From contig NZ_VDQT01000004.1 in the NCBI RefSeq assembly GCF_007667275.1, positions 248,001 through 312,000 on the forward strand: a DNA stretch of 64,000 nt, read 5' to 3'. This document shows positions 7,872-16,202 of this stretch, piece after piece. The notes under the pieces are model-generated. The model did not search any database, was not told where the DNA came from, and was given only the letters and a program-made list of their open reading frames with translations. Position numbers and translations under genes: made by a program. Source of the stretch: Stenotrophomonas rhizophila (GTDB lineage Bacteria > Pseudomonadota > Gammaproteobacteria > Xanthomonadales > Xanthomonadaceae). Position 1 is the first letter of the stretch. The number at the start of each line of letters is the position of its first letter.

Positions 7872-8792
7872 TCATGCGCTCCGCTCCACGCTGTTGGCGG
7901 CACCGGCGGCCAGATGCCGGTCGATCCAGCGCTGGATGTCACCGATCACCTCCTCGCGCCCCAGGTCATTGAGCAGGTCATGCGCATGATCCTTGTACAG
8001 CAGCAGGGTCTTGTCGGCCGAACCGGCGTTGTCCTGGAACACCTGGCTGCCGGCGGGCACGGTGACCTTGTCGGCAGTGCCATGCATCACCAGCACCGGC
8101 AAGCGCAGCGTGGGGAAGCCGCGGCGCAGGCGGTCGATGCCGACCAGCATCTGCGCCACGGTCAATGCGGTCTGCTTTTCGTTGGCGATGAGCGGGTCGG
8201 CATTGAGTGCCTTCACCACCTCTGACAGCCGCGAGAATTCCTTGTTGGGCAGCTTCAGCACGCGCAGGGTGGGGAACGGGCCGCTCAGCCAGCGCACCAG
8301 CGACAGCACTGCAGCCGGTGCGGGCACCTGGAAGGCGTAGCTCTCGCAGATCAGGCCGGCCAGCTCGTCCTGGTGGGCCAGGGTGTAGGCCGAGGCGATC
8401 ACGCCGCCGGCACTGTGCCCCAGCAGGAACACCGGCAGGCCCGGTTCGCGCGTGCGGGCCACGTCCAACAGCGACTGTACGTCGGCCAGGTAGTCGTCGA
8501 AGTGCTTCACGTGGAAGCGCGGGCCGCTGGACTTGCCGCGGCCGCGCAGGTCCACTGCGTATACCGCCAGCCCCATCGCGGTGAACTGCGCTGCCGCCCA
8601 CTGGTAATGGCCACTGTGCGAATTGAAGCCGGGCACGATGGCAAGCACCGCGCGCGGCGGGCCGCTGGGGCGCCAGCTGCGGATGAACAGCTCGCCCTCG
8701 CCGCCGCTGATGAATTCTTCGCTGCGTGACGGACCCGAACCGCGGGGTTCGGAAGCCACTGCGTGCAGGGCGGCGGGGGGCACAGTGTTCAT
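7872..8792 (-). CDS. Alpha/beta hydrolase, monoacylglycerol lipase/lysophospholipase type
   Basis: The 306-residue protein shows the Hydrolase_4 pattern: P-G-F-N-S-H-S-G-H-Y oxyanion region, D-L-R-G-R-G-K-S-S-G-P turn, nucleophile elbow G-H-S-A-G-G, acid in H-G-T-A-D-K-V-T-V-P and the catalytic histidine in K-D-H-A-H-D. This set is typical of monoglyceride lipases and lysophospholipases acting on membrane-derived lipids. No signal peptide is evident. It is codirectional with the haloperoxidase-like gene upstream but separated by 33 bases, so the two could be cotranscribed. Confidence 0.8.
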   Translation of the reverse strand: MNTVPPAALHAVASEPRGSGPSRSEEFISGGEGELFIRSWRPSGPPRAVLAIVPGFNSHSGHYQWAAAQFTAMGLAVYAVDLRGRGKSSGPRFHVKHFDDYLADVQSLLDVARTREPGLPVFLLGHSAGGVIASAYTLAHQDELAGLICESYAFQVPAPAAVLSLVRWLSGPFPTLRVLKLPNKEFSRLSEVVKALNADPLIANEKQTALTVAQMLVGIDRLRRGFPTLRLPVLVMHGTADKVTVPAGSQVFQDNAGSADKTLLLYKDHAHDLLNDLGREEVIGDIQRWIDRHLAAGAANSVERSA

Positions 8793-8825
8793 GGCAGGTC
8801 CTCGAAACGTGGGGGAGGGGAGGGC

Positions 8826-9650
8826 TCAGCTCTGCAGGAAAGCGAGCAGGTCCTGGTTGAGCTGGTCTTTGGCGGTGTCGCCCAGGTTGTGGCCGCCGCC
8901 CGGGTAGATCTTCAGCTCCGCATCCTTGACGAGCTCGACCGAACGCAGCGCGGCGGCCTTGATCGGCACGATCTGGTCGTCGTCACCGTGGATGATCAGC
9001 GTGGGCACGTCGAACTTCTTCAGGTCTTCGGTGAAGTCGGTTTCCGAGAACGCCTTGATGCAGTCGTAGGCGTTCTTGTGGCCGGACTGCATGCCCTGGT
9101 TCCACCACGAGCGGATCAGGCCTTCGGACACCTTCGCGCCGGGTCGGTTGAAGCCGAAGAACGGACCGGTGGCCACGTCCAGGAAGAACTGCGCGCGGTC
9201 TGCCAGGTAAGCGGCGCGGAAGCCGTCGAACACCTCGATCGGCAGCCCGTCGGGGTTATCGGCGGTCTTGAGCATGATCGGCGGCACCGCGCCCATCAGC
9301 ACCGCCTTGGACACGCGCGCGGTGCCATGCCTTCCGATGTAGCGGGCGACTTCGCCGCCGCCGGTGGAGTGCCCGACCATGGTCACGTCGCGCACGTCCA
9401 GGTGTTCGAACAGCTGCGCCAGGTCGTCGGCGTAGGTGTCCATCTCGTTGCCGTGCCATGGCTGGCTGGAGCGGCCATGGCCGCGCCGGTCGTGGGCGAT
9501 GCAGCGGAAGCCGTGGCTGGCCAGGAAGAACATCTGCGCTTCCCACGCGTCGGCATTGAGTGGCCAGCCGTGGCTGAAGGACACCACCGGGCCGGTGCCC
9601 CAGTCCTTGTAGTAGAGGGAGGTGCCGTCGGACGTAGTGAAGGTGCTCAT
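8826..9650 (-). CDS. Alpha/beta hydrolase, cofactor-free haloperoxidase type
   Basis: The 274-residue protein has [11 protein letters not shown] near the N-terminus, the nucleophile elbow [13 protein letters not shown], the acid in H-G-D-D-D-Q-I-V-P and the histidine in G-G-G-H-N-L. This is the signature of non-heme chloroperoxidases, which are serine esterases with perhydrolase side activity. The sequence is complete and of normal family length. It is divergent from the HD-domain gene at 9850, and the 199-base gap probably holds both promoters. The natural substrate is probably a small ester; halogenation in vivo is doubtful for this family. Confidence 0.85.
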   Translation of the reverse strand: MSTFTTSDGTSLYYKDWGTGPVVSFSHGWPLNADAWEAQMFFLASHGFRCIAHDRRGHGRSSQPWHGNEMDTYADDLAQLFEHLDVRDVTMVGHSTGGGEVARYIGRHGTARVSKAVLMGAVPPIMLKTADNPDGLPIEVFDGFRAAYLADRAQFFLDVATGPFFGFNRPGAKVSEGLIRSWWNQGMQSGHKNAYDCIKAFSETDFTEDLKKFDVPTLIIHGDDDQIVPIKAAALRSVELVKDAELKIYPGGGHNLGDTAKDQLNQDLLAFLQS

Positions 9651-9849
9651 GGTCTTCTCGATGCCGATAGGGGAAAGGGTGGCGACGGTGCAGCCTCACA
9701 CCCTGGCCGGTGCCGGGCATCGGTCGTTCGGGCGCGGATGCGCTCCCCCACATGGGGGGACTACGCATGCCCCGGCCGGCAGCGGCCATCGCAACGCCCC
9801 GCGTTACGCTGGACGCCAGTGCACCCTCGGTGCACGCAGGGAGAACGCC

Positions 9850-10383
9850 ATGCTCGATCGCCTGGCTGTGCTGGATGAGATCCTGGACGCCCACGCCACC
9901 GTGCTGGGGCGCGACTTCCACCCGTACCGCAACCACACCTACCGCGTGGCCAACTTCCACTGGTGCCTGTTGCCGGGGACGCTGGAAGACCTGTACGTGC
10001 TGTCGGTTGCGGTGGCCTTTCACGACCTGGGCATCTGGACCGCCGGCACCTTCGATTACCTGGAACCCTCCGAGGCATTGGCCCGCCAGTACCTAGTCGA
10101 CCATGACCGCGCCGCGCACATTCCGCTGGTGCAGGCGATGATCCGCGAGCACCACCGCATATCGGCCCTGCCCGCCGAACAGGACCGCCGGATCGAAATG
10201 TTCCGGCGCGCCGACTGGATCGACGTGTCGCTGGGCACGCTGCGTTTCGACCTCCACGCGGACGACTTCCGCAGCACCGTGCAGCGCTTTCCGCGCCTCG
10301 GTTTCCACCTACGGCTGCTGCAGTTCTCGCTCAGGCATGGCCTGCGCCATCCGCTGCGGCCGCTGCCGATGCTGAAGCGCTAG
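9850..10383 (+). CDS. HD-domain phosphohydrolase-like protein
   Basis: The 177-residue protein has R-N-H-T-Y-R near residue 28, V-A-F-H-D-L-G-I-W (the HD pair) at about 60, and further metal-ligand candidates in R-E-H-H-R-I and R-A-D-W-I-D. This matches the H...HD...D layout of HD hydrolases, which remove phosphate from nucleotides or related metabolites. The ATG at 9850 follows a GGGAGAAC stretch and starts the domain; an in-frame start further upstream would add low-complexity residues. It is convergent with the response regulator at 10387, with only three bases between stops. Confidence 0.75.
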   Translation: MLDRLAVLDEILDAHATVLGRDFHPYRNHTYRVANFHWCLLPGTLEDLYVLSVAVAFHDLGIWTAGTFDYLEPSEALARQYLVDHDRAAHIPLVQAMIREHHRISALPAEQDRRIEMFRRADWIDVSLGTLRFDLHADDFRSTVQRFPRLGFHLRLLQFSLRHGLRHPLRPLPMLKR

Positions 10384-10386
10384 CGC

Positions 10387-11010
10387 TCAATCTTCCAGCC
10401 GTACCAGGCCGCGACGCAGTGCGATATGGATCGCCTCGGTGCGGTTGCGCGCGCCGATCTTCTCGAAGATGCGCGCCACGTGCGACTTCACCGTTTCCGC
10501 GGAAATACCCAGCGTGTTGGCGATGCGCTTGTTCTCCCAGCCCTGCGCCAGCGCCGACAGGATGGACAGCTCACGCGCGGTCAGCGCCTCTTCGCCCAGG
10601 TGCTGCGCGATCTCCTCGGAGATCTCCGCCGAAAGGCAGCGCTTGCCCTGCGCCACGCGGCGTACCGCACCGATCAGCTCGCCGCGCAGGGAGCTCTTCA
10701 GCAGGTAGCCGCAGGCACCGGCGGCCAGCGCCTCGCGTGCATTGGCATCGCCACGGTAGGTGGTGAGGATGATGATCCGCGCCTCCGAAAACTCGCCGCG
10801 CAGGCGGCGGGTCAGTTCGATGCCGTCGATACCGGGCATCTGCAGGTCCACCAGGGTGACATCCGGTAGCAGGCGACGGAACTCTGCCATGCCCTCGTTC
10901 CCGTCCGCCGCTTCACCGACCAGCTCCATATCGCTCTCCAGCGCCAGCATCGACGCGATGCCCTGGCGGATCAGCGGGTGGTCGTCGACAGTGAGGATGC
11001 GGATGGTCAT
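10387..11010 (-). CDS. NarL/FixJ-family response regulator (orphan)
   Basis: The 207-residue two-domain regulator has a receiver with the acidic pair D9-D10, phospho-acceptor Asp55 (L-V-D-L-Q-M-P-G), the Thr in I-L-T-T-Y and the Lys in L-L-K-S-S. It ends in a LuxR-type helix-turn-helix (T-A-R-E-L-S-I-L-S-A-L-A-Q-G and I-S-A-E-T-V-K-S-H-V). The ATG at 11010 begins directly at the first beta strand; the frame is open a further 42 codons upstream but with non-receiver sequence. No kinase adjoins it. The GAF kinase at 4611-5849 is the nearest unpaired candidate partner. It is divergent from the TetR gene at 11267. Confidence 0.88.
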   Translation of the reverse strand: MTIRILTVDDHPLIRQGIASMLALESDMELVGEAADGNEGMAEFRRLLPDVTLVDLQMPGIDGIELTRRLRGEFSEARIIILTTYRGDANAREALAAGACGYLLKSSLRGELIGAVRRVAQGKRCLSAEISEEIAQHLGEEALTARELSILSALAQGWENKRIANTLGISAETVKSHVARIFEKIGARNRTEAIHIALRRGLVRLED

Positions 11011-11163
11011 GGTCGGGTCCGGGTCAGGAGTGAACCGTGCCGCCTGCTGCGCCCCAACGCAAGCGTATTTACCGAAGGGCCGCCCTTGCGGCAGGAAGCA
11101 CCACCTGCGAAGAGCGCTGGCCTCTTCCTGGGTCATCCGTTCCAGCTGCGATCATCTTTATCG

Positions 11164-11190
11164 GCGGTCGTCTTTCGACCGACCCTACCG
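11164..11190 (-). repeat. SMAG-like REP palindrome
   Basis: On the minus strand this reads GGTAGGGTCGGTCGAAAGAC and continues with GACC, a short stem headed by GGTAGGGTCGGT. The same GTAGGGTCGGT head occurs twice around 52407-52551. GTAG-headed stems are the mark of Stenotrophomonas REP (SMAG) elements. Confidence 0.6.
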
Positions 11191-11217
11191 CCCGCTCTTC
11201 CCCTTGCGCCGCCAAAC

Positions 11218-11252
11218 CTAACACTGTTAGATTCGCTCCCTAACAACGTTAG
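11218..11252 (+). promoter_or_regulatory. Two palindromic operators for the TetR regulator
   Basis: Two copies of the inverted repeat CTAAC-N3-GTTAG lie just before the TetR start: CTAACACTGTTAG at 11218-11230 and CTAACAACGTTAG at 11240-11252. Their centres are 22 bases apart, about two helical turns, so both would face the same side of the DNA. Position and symmetry fit autoregulatory binding by the TetR-family protein starting at 11267, which would also control the efflux genes behind it. Confidence 0.8.
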
Positions 11253-11266
11253 GTAGACTCCCTCCA

Positions 11267-11899
11267 GTGCGCAAACCCATTGCCCGGGACCACATCGTCG
11301 CGGCCGCCTTCAAGCTTCTCGACGAAGCCGGCATGGAGGGCGTGACCCTGCGCAAGGTGGCCTGCATGCTGGGTATCCGCGCGCCGTCGCTGTACTGGCA
11401 CTTCAAGAGCAAGCAGGCGTTGGTCGATGCGATGGCCGACGCCATGATCGTGGACGTGGCCCGCGCCATCCCCGATGGCCAGCCCTGGCGGCAGACCCTG
11501 CTGCAGGTCGCGCGCGAGTTCCGTACCGCGTTCAAGGCGCGCCGCGATGGGGCCCGGGTCTACGCCGGCACCTTCCTGGCCACTGAAAACGTGCTGCGGG
11601 TGGGCGAGACCTGCATCGCTGCGCTGGTCGGCGCGGGGGCGTCGGTGCGGGTGGCCGCGACGGCACCGATGGACCTGGTGTACTACACGATGGGCTTTGT
11701 GATTGAAGAACAGTCCTGGCCCGGCGACGGCAGCATGGAAGCGCTCGGCGCGTCCTTCATGGCCCTGGCCGAAGCGCGCTTCCCGCTTTGCTGGAGCGCC
11801 CGCGAGGTCTGGAGCGAGGTCGATTTCGACGCGCGCTTCGAACAGGGCCTCGGCCTGATGCTGGACGGCATCGAACAGCGCCTGGCCCGCGCCCCCTGA
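11267..11899 (+). CDS. TetR/AcrR-family repressor of the adjacent efflux pair
   Basis: The 210-residue protein starts with GTG at 11267 and has an N-terminal TetR helix-turn-helix (about residues 5-50: A-A-F-K-L-L-D-E-A-G-M-E-G-V-T-L-R-K-V-A, then S-L-Y-W-H-F-K-S-K). Its ligand domain resembles TetR_C, with long helices around 100-200. It lies 44 bases upstream of, and codirectional with, a membrane-fusion/RND pair. Two CTAAC-N3-GTTAG palindromes sit immediately upstream. The likely role is repression of itself and the pump until a pump substrate binds. Confidence 0.9.
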   Translation: MRKPIARDHIVAAAFKLLDEAGMEGVTLRKVACMLGIRAPSLYWHFKSKQALVDAMADAMIVDVARAIPDGQPWRQTLLQVAREFRTAFKARRDGARVYAGTFLATENVLRVGETCIAALVGAGASVRVAATAPMDLVYYTMGFVIEEQSWPGDGSMEALGASFMALAEARFPLCWSAREVWSEVDFDARFEQGLGLMLDGIEQRLARAP

Positions 11900-11943
11900 A
11901 TTCCTTTCCCTCGTTACCGCAGTTCCGACACGGAAGCTCACCG

Positions 11944-13041
11944 ATGCGTGCCTCACTTTTCCGCCGTACTTCCCTCCTGCTGCTGGCCGTGTTGCTTGCG
12001 GCCTGCGGCAACAAAGACGAACAGGACGCCGCCGCGGCCGCCGCCAACTCGGCGCTGCCGGTGTCGCTGGCTGCCGTACAGCAGCAGACCATGGCGCGCA
12101 CGGTGCTGGTGTCCGGACCGGTCACCGCGTACGAGGAAATGCAGCTGGGCGTGGAGATCAGCGGCCAGCGCGTAACCGCGCTGCCGGTGGACGTCGGCCA
12201 ATGGGTGAAGAAGGGCCAGGTGCTTCTGCAGCTGGACCACCGCACCCTGGACAGTGAGCTGGCGCAGGCCGACGCCTCGCTGAAGCAGGCGCAGGCGGCA
12301 CAGGAACTGGCACGACTGAACTACCAGCGCAGCGAAAAACTGGCGGCGCAGAAGCTGATCAGCGAAAGCAGCCTGGACGAACTGCGTGCCAACCGCATCA
12401 ATGCCGAAGCGCAGACCGCCACCGCGCGTGCCTCGCGCGATGCGGCGCAGCTGCGCCGCGATTTCGCCGACCTGCGCGCGCCCGCCGATGGCCTGATCTC
12501 CAAGCGCCTGGTGCAGCCGGGGCAGGTGGTGTCGGCCGGCACCGAGCTGCTGCGCCTGATCCGCGATGGTCGCCTGGAATGGCGCGCCGAGCTGCCCGAA
12601 GACCAGCTCACCGGTGTGGCCGTGGGCAATGCCGTGGAGCTGCCCTATGCGGACGCGGTGGTCACTGGCCGGATCCGTGCGGTCACCCCCGGCGTGGATG
12701 CGCAGACCCGCACCGGCACCATCTTCGCCGACCTGCCCGAACCGGGCACGCTCAAGCCGGGCGTGTACGTGGAGGGCCGCATCGTCATCGGCGAAGGCCC
12801 GGCGCTGACCGTGCCGACCGCGGCGATCGTGCAGCGCGACGGCCACAGCTACGTGTTCACCGTGAACGACAAGCAGCAGGCCGCGCGCCTGCGCTTGCGT
12901 ACCGGCCAGGCCGTGCAGGGCCGCACCGCGATCCTGGAAGGGCTCAAGGCCGGCGACCGGGTGGTGGTGGAAGGCGCCGGCTTCCTCGGTGAAGGCGACC
13001 GCGTGCGCGTGGTGACCGATACCAAGGCCAGCGCCAAATGA
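11944..13041 (+). CDS. RND efflux periplasmic adaptor (membrane fusion lipoprotein)
   Basis: The 365-residue protein begins with a lipoprotein signal ending in the lipobox L-L-A-A-C (Cys21), so it is anchored in the inner membrane and faces the periplasm. Next come a biotinyl-lipoyl-like hairpin (V-D-V-G-Q-W-V-K-K-G-Q-V-L), a short alpha-helical hairpin (S-L-K-Q-A-Q-A-A-Q-E-L-A...), the returning lipoyl half (R-A-P-A-D-G-L-I-S-K) and beta-barrel and membrane-proximal domains. ATG 11944 was chosen because it starts the signal peptide. The stop overlaps the permease start (ATGA at 13038-13041), showing an operon. Confidence 0.9.
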   Translation: MRASLFRRTSLLLLAVLLAACGNKDEQDAAAAAANSALPVSLAAVQQQTMARTVLVSGPVTAYEEMQLGVEISGQRVTALPVDVGQWVKKGQVLLQLDHRTLDSELAQADASLKQAQAAQELARLNYQRSEKLAAQKLISESSLDELRANRINAEAQTATARASRDAAQLRRDFADLRAPADGLISKRLVQPGQVVSAGTELLRLIRDGRLEWRAELPEDQLTGVAVGNAVELPYADAVVTGRIRAVTPGVDAQTRTGTIFADLPEPGTLKPGVYVEGRIVIGEGPALTVPTAAIVQRDGHSYVFTVNDKQQAARLRLRTGQAVQGRTAILEGLKAGDRVVVEGAGFLGEGDRVRVVTDTKASAK

Positions 13042-16000
13042 ATATCTCCGCCTGGGCGATCAAGCGCCCGTTGCCTGCCCTGCTGATCTTCTTCGTGCTG
13101 TGCGTGGCCGGACTGTGGGGCTTCTACCAGCTGCCGGTGGCGCGCTTCCCCGACATCGCCTTCCCGATGACCACGGTCACCGTGACCCAGCCGGGCGCCT
13201 CGCCCAGCCAGCTGGAAGCCGAGGTCACCCGCAAGGTCGAGGACTCGGTCGCGACGGTCAACAACGTCAAGCGCGTGATCTCCTCGGTCAGCGAAGGCGT
13301 CAGCACCACCACGATCGAGTTCCAGCTGGAAGCCGACCTGGCCACCGCGCTGGACGATACCCGCGATGCGGTCACCCGCATCCGCACCGACCTGCCGCAG
13401 GACATCCAGGAACCGGTGATTTCCAAGGTGGACATCGGCGGTTCGCTGATGACCTATGCGCTGGTCGCGCCGCACATGACTCCGGACGAAGCCAGCTGGT
13501 TCGTCGACCGCGACATCTCGCGCGCCATGTACGGCGTGCCGGGCGTGGCCCGGGTGACCCGGGTCGGCGGCGTGCAGCGGCAGGTGCGCGTGGACCTCGA
13601 CCCGAACGCGTTGATCGCGATGGGCATCACCGCCGGTGATGTGTCGCAGCAGCTTGCCCGCATCCAGGTGGAGCGCGCCGGTGGCAAGGCCGAAATCGAA
13701 GGCGCGCAGCAGACCATCCGCACGCTGGGCACGGTGGGCGACGCGCAGGCACTGCGCGATTACTCCATCGCCCTGCCGGACGGGCGCGCGGTGCGGCTTT
13801 CCACCTTGGCAAATGTGACCGACGCAGCTGCCGACCCCACCGAAGCTGCATTGCTGGACGGGGAAAAGGTGGTGGCGTTCTCGATGTCGCGCACCCGCGG
13901 TTCCAGCGAAGTGAAGGTGGAAGCCGGCGTGCATGAGGCGCTGGACAGGATCAAGGCCGAACACCCCGGCATCGATTTCCGACTGGTCACCACCGCCATC
14001 GACGAAACCCACCGCTCCTACGATTCCTCGATGACCATGCTGTGGGAGGGCGCGTTGCTGGCCCTGCTGGTGGTGTGGTTGTTCCTGCGCGACTGGCGCG
14101 CGACCTGGGTGTCGGCGCTGGCGCTGCCGTTGTCGATCATCCCCACCTTCGCGGTGATGTACTTCTTCGGTTTCACCCTGAACATCATCACCCTGCTGGC
14201 GTTGTCGGTGGTGGTCGGCATCCTGGTGGACGATGCGATCGTGGAGATCGAAAACATCGTGCGCCACCTACGCATGGGCAAGCCGCCGCTGGAAGCGGCG
14301 CGCGAAGCGGCCGGCGAGATCGGCAATGCGGTGATCGCCACCTCCCTGACCCTGGCGGCGGTGTTCGTGCCAGTGGCATTCATGCCGGGCATTGCCGGCA
14401 AGTTCTTCCGCGAATTCGGCTGGACCGCCGCCACGGCGGTGCTGTTCTCGCTGCTGGTGGCACGCCTGCTCACGCCGATGATGGCCGCCTACCTGCTCAA
14501 GCCACATGGTGAGGAGAAGCCCGAATCGAAGTTGATGGGCTGGTACCTGGGCTGGGTGGACAAAGCGCTGCGCCACCGGGGCTGGACCCTGTGGCTGGCC
14601 TTCGCCATGTTCGTCGGTTCGCTGGCGCTGGTACCGCTGATCCCGGCCACCTTCATTCCGCAGTCCGACCTCGGCCGCAGCAACCTCAACCTGGAGCTGC
14701 CGCCAGGCACGCGCCTGCAGGAAACCGTGGCCGTGGCCGAACGTGCGCGCGCGCTGCTCAAGGACATGCCGGAGCTGAAGCAGGTCTACACCGCGGTGGG
14801 CGCCGTGCTCGACCTGGGCGACCCCAGCGCCACCGGCGTGGGCGAACCGCGCAAGGCCACGCTGATCCTGGACTGGGGTGTGGCCGACGACCGCGACCGC
14901 GACCAGCGCGCGCTGGAACGCGATGCGCGCGAGCGCCTGGCCAACCTGCCCGGCGTGCGCGTGAGCTATGTCAGCTCCGAGCCGGGCAACCTGCTGCAGC
15001 TGGTGTTGTCCGGGGACGACCCGCAGCGCCTGCAGGAAGCGTCCACCGCACTGGAGCGCGACCTGCGCGGCGTCCAGGGGCTGGGCAGCGTGACCTCCAC
15101 CGCATCGCTGCTGCGCCCGGAACTGCAGATCGTGCCGAACGCGGCGCGTGCGGCCGACCTCGGCGTGGCCACGCAGGACATCGCCGAAGCCGCGCGCATC
15201 GCCACCGCCGGCGACTACGAACAGCGCCTGGCCAAGCTCAACCTGCCCGACCGCCAGGTGCCGATCCGGGTCGGCTTCGCCGAAGCCGCGCTGGCCAACC
15301 CGGCACTGATCGGCCAGCTGCGCGTGCCCGGCCGCGACGGCCCGGTGCCGCTGGCGGCGGTGGCCGAGATCCGCCAGGGCAGTGGCCCTTCGCAGATTTC
15401 GCGCTACCAGCGCCAGCGCAACGTGACGCTCACCGCCGAACTCAACGGCCGCCCGCTGGGCGATGTGATGACCGAGGTGCAGGCGCTGCCCGGCGTGAAG
15501 CAGCTGCCACCGGGCGTAACGTTCCTCAACACCGGCGACGCCGAAGTGTTCGTGGAGCTGTTCATCGGCTTCATGCTGGCGATGGCCGCTGGCCTGATCT
15601 GCATCTACATGGTGCTGTTGCTGCTGTTCAACCACGCGCTGATGCCGGTGACCATCCTGGCGGCGGTGCCGCTGTGTGCGGGCGGTGCGTTCGGCGCGCT
15701 GCTGATCACCCAGAACATGCTCTCGCTACCAGCGCTGATCGGCCTGCTGATGCTGATCGGCATCGCCACCAAGAACTCCATCCTGCTGGTGGACTACGCG
15801 GTCATGGCCGAAGACGAGCAGGGCATGAGCCAGCACGACGCGTTGATCGACGCGTGCCGCAAGCGCGCCCAGCCGATCATCATGACCACCCTGGCGATGG
15901 GCGCGGGCATGATGCCGATCGCCCTGGGTTTTGCTGGCGATTCCAGCTTCCGCGCACCGATGGCCATCGCCGTGATCGGTGGCCTGATCACCTCCACGCT

Positions 16001-16103
16001 GCTGAGCCTGATCGTGATCCCGGCCGCGTTCACGGTAATGGACGACCTGGGCGAATGGATGTCGCGGAAGTTCCGCCACAAGTCCACGCACGGTCAGGCA
16101 TAA
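13038..16103 (+). CDS. RND-family efflux permease (HAE-1/AcrB-like)
   Basis: The 1021-residue inner-membrane proton antiporter has the classic twelve-helix, two-loop layout. The first helix follows I-K-R-P-L-P-A-L-L-I-F-F. The proton-relay residues are present: the Asp pair in G-I-L-V-D-D-A-I-V-E-I-E (TM4) and the Lys in G-I-A-T-K-N-S-I-L-L-V-D-Y (TM10). Large periplasmic porter loops follow TM1 and TM7. It works with the overlapping upstream adaptor. No outer-membrane channel gene follows, so the pump presumably borrows a TolC-like protein, as do other OMF-less Stenotrophomonas pairs. The substrate range cannot be read from sequence. Confidence 0.93.
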   Translation: MNISAWAIKRPLPALLIFFVLCVAGLWGFYQLPVARFPDIAFPMTTVTVTQPGASPSQLEAEVTRKVEDSVATVNNVKRVISSVSEGVSTTTIEFQLEADLATALDDTRDAVTRIRTDLPQDIQEPVISKVDIGGSLMTYALVAPHMTPDEASWFVDRDISRAMYGVPGVARVTRVGGVQRQVRVDLDPNALIAMGITAGDVSQQLARIQVERAGGKAEIEGAQQTIRTLGTVGDAQALRDYSIALPDGRAVRLSTLANVTDAAADPTEAALLDGEKVVAFSMSRTRGSSEVKVEAGVHEALDRIKAEHPGIDFRLVTTAIDETHRSYDSSMTMLWEGALLALLVVWLFLRDWRATWVSALALPLSIIPTFAVMYFFGFTLNIITLLALSVVVGILVDDAIVEIENIVRHLRMGKPPLEAAREAAGEIGNAVIATSLTLAAVFVPVAFMPGIAGKFFREFGWTAATAVLFSLLVARLLTPMMAAYLLKPHGEEKPESKLMGWYLGWVDKALRHRGWTLWLAFAMFVGSLALVPLIPATFIPQSDLGRSNLNLELPPGTRLQETVAVAERARALLKDMPELKQVYTAVGAVLDLGDPSATGVGEPRKATLILDWGVADDRDRDQRALERDARERLANLPGVRVSYVSSEPGNLLQLVLSGDDPQRLQEASTALERDLRGVQGLGSVTSTASLLRPELQIVPNAARAADLGVATQDIAEAARIATAGDYEQRLAKLNLPDRQVPIRVGFAEAALANPALIGQLRVPGRDGPVPLAAVAEIRQGSGPSQISRYQRQRNVTLTAELNGRPLGDVMTEVQALPGVKQLPPGVTFLNTGDAEVFVELFIGFMLAMAAGLICIYMVLLLLFNHALMPVTILAAVPLCAGGAFGALLITQNMLSLPALIGLLMLIGIATKNSILLVDYAVMAEDEQGMSQHDALIDACRKRAQPIIMTTLAMGAGMMPIALGFAGDSSFRAPMAIAVIGGLITSTLLSLIVIPAAFTVMDDLGEWMSRKFRHKSTHGQA

Positions 16104-16128
16104 CTGAGCGCTCGAGCAAACTGTGACC

Positions 16129-16150
16129 TCCCCTTGGAACAGAAAGGGGA
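16129..16150 (+). terminator. Hairpin after the RND operon
   Basis: A 7-bp inverted repeat, TCCCCTT (16129-16135) against AAGGGGA (16144-16150), lies about 25 bases after the permease stop. It is followed by a purine-rich stretch rather than U residues. It separates the efflux operon from the convergent secretion module and may stop transcription from one side. Confidence 0.45.
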
Positions 16151-16202
16151 GCAAGCAGCTCCCCGCTTGAACCAGGCTGGGGTTGACGCGGAAGAGCTTC
16201 TA

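Noticed and set aside
13038..16103. Assignment of the RND pair to a named Stenotrophomonas pump
   Set aside because: OMF-less pumps such as SmeGH or SmeMN are possible, but the sequence read alone does not distinguish them.
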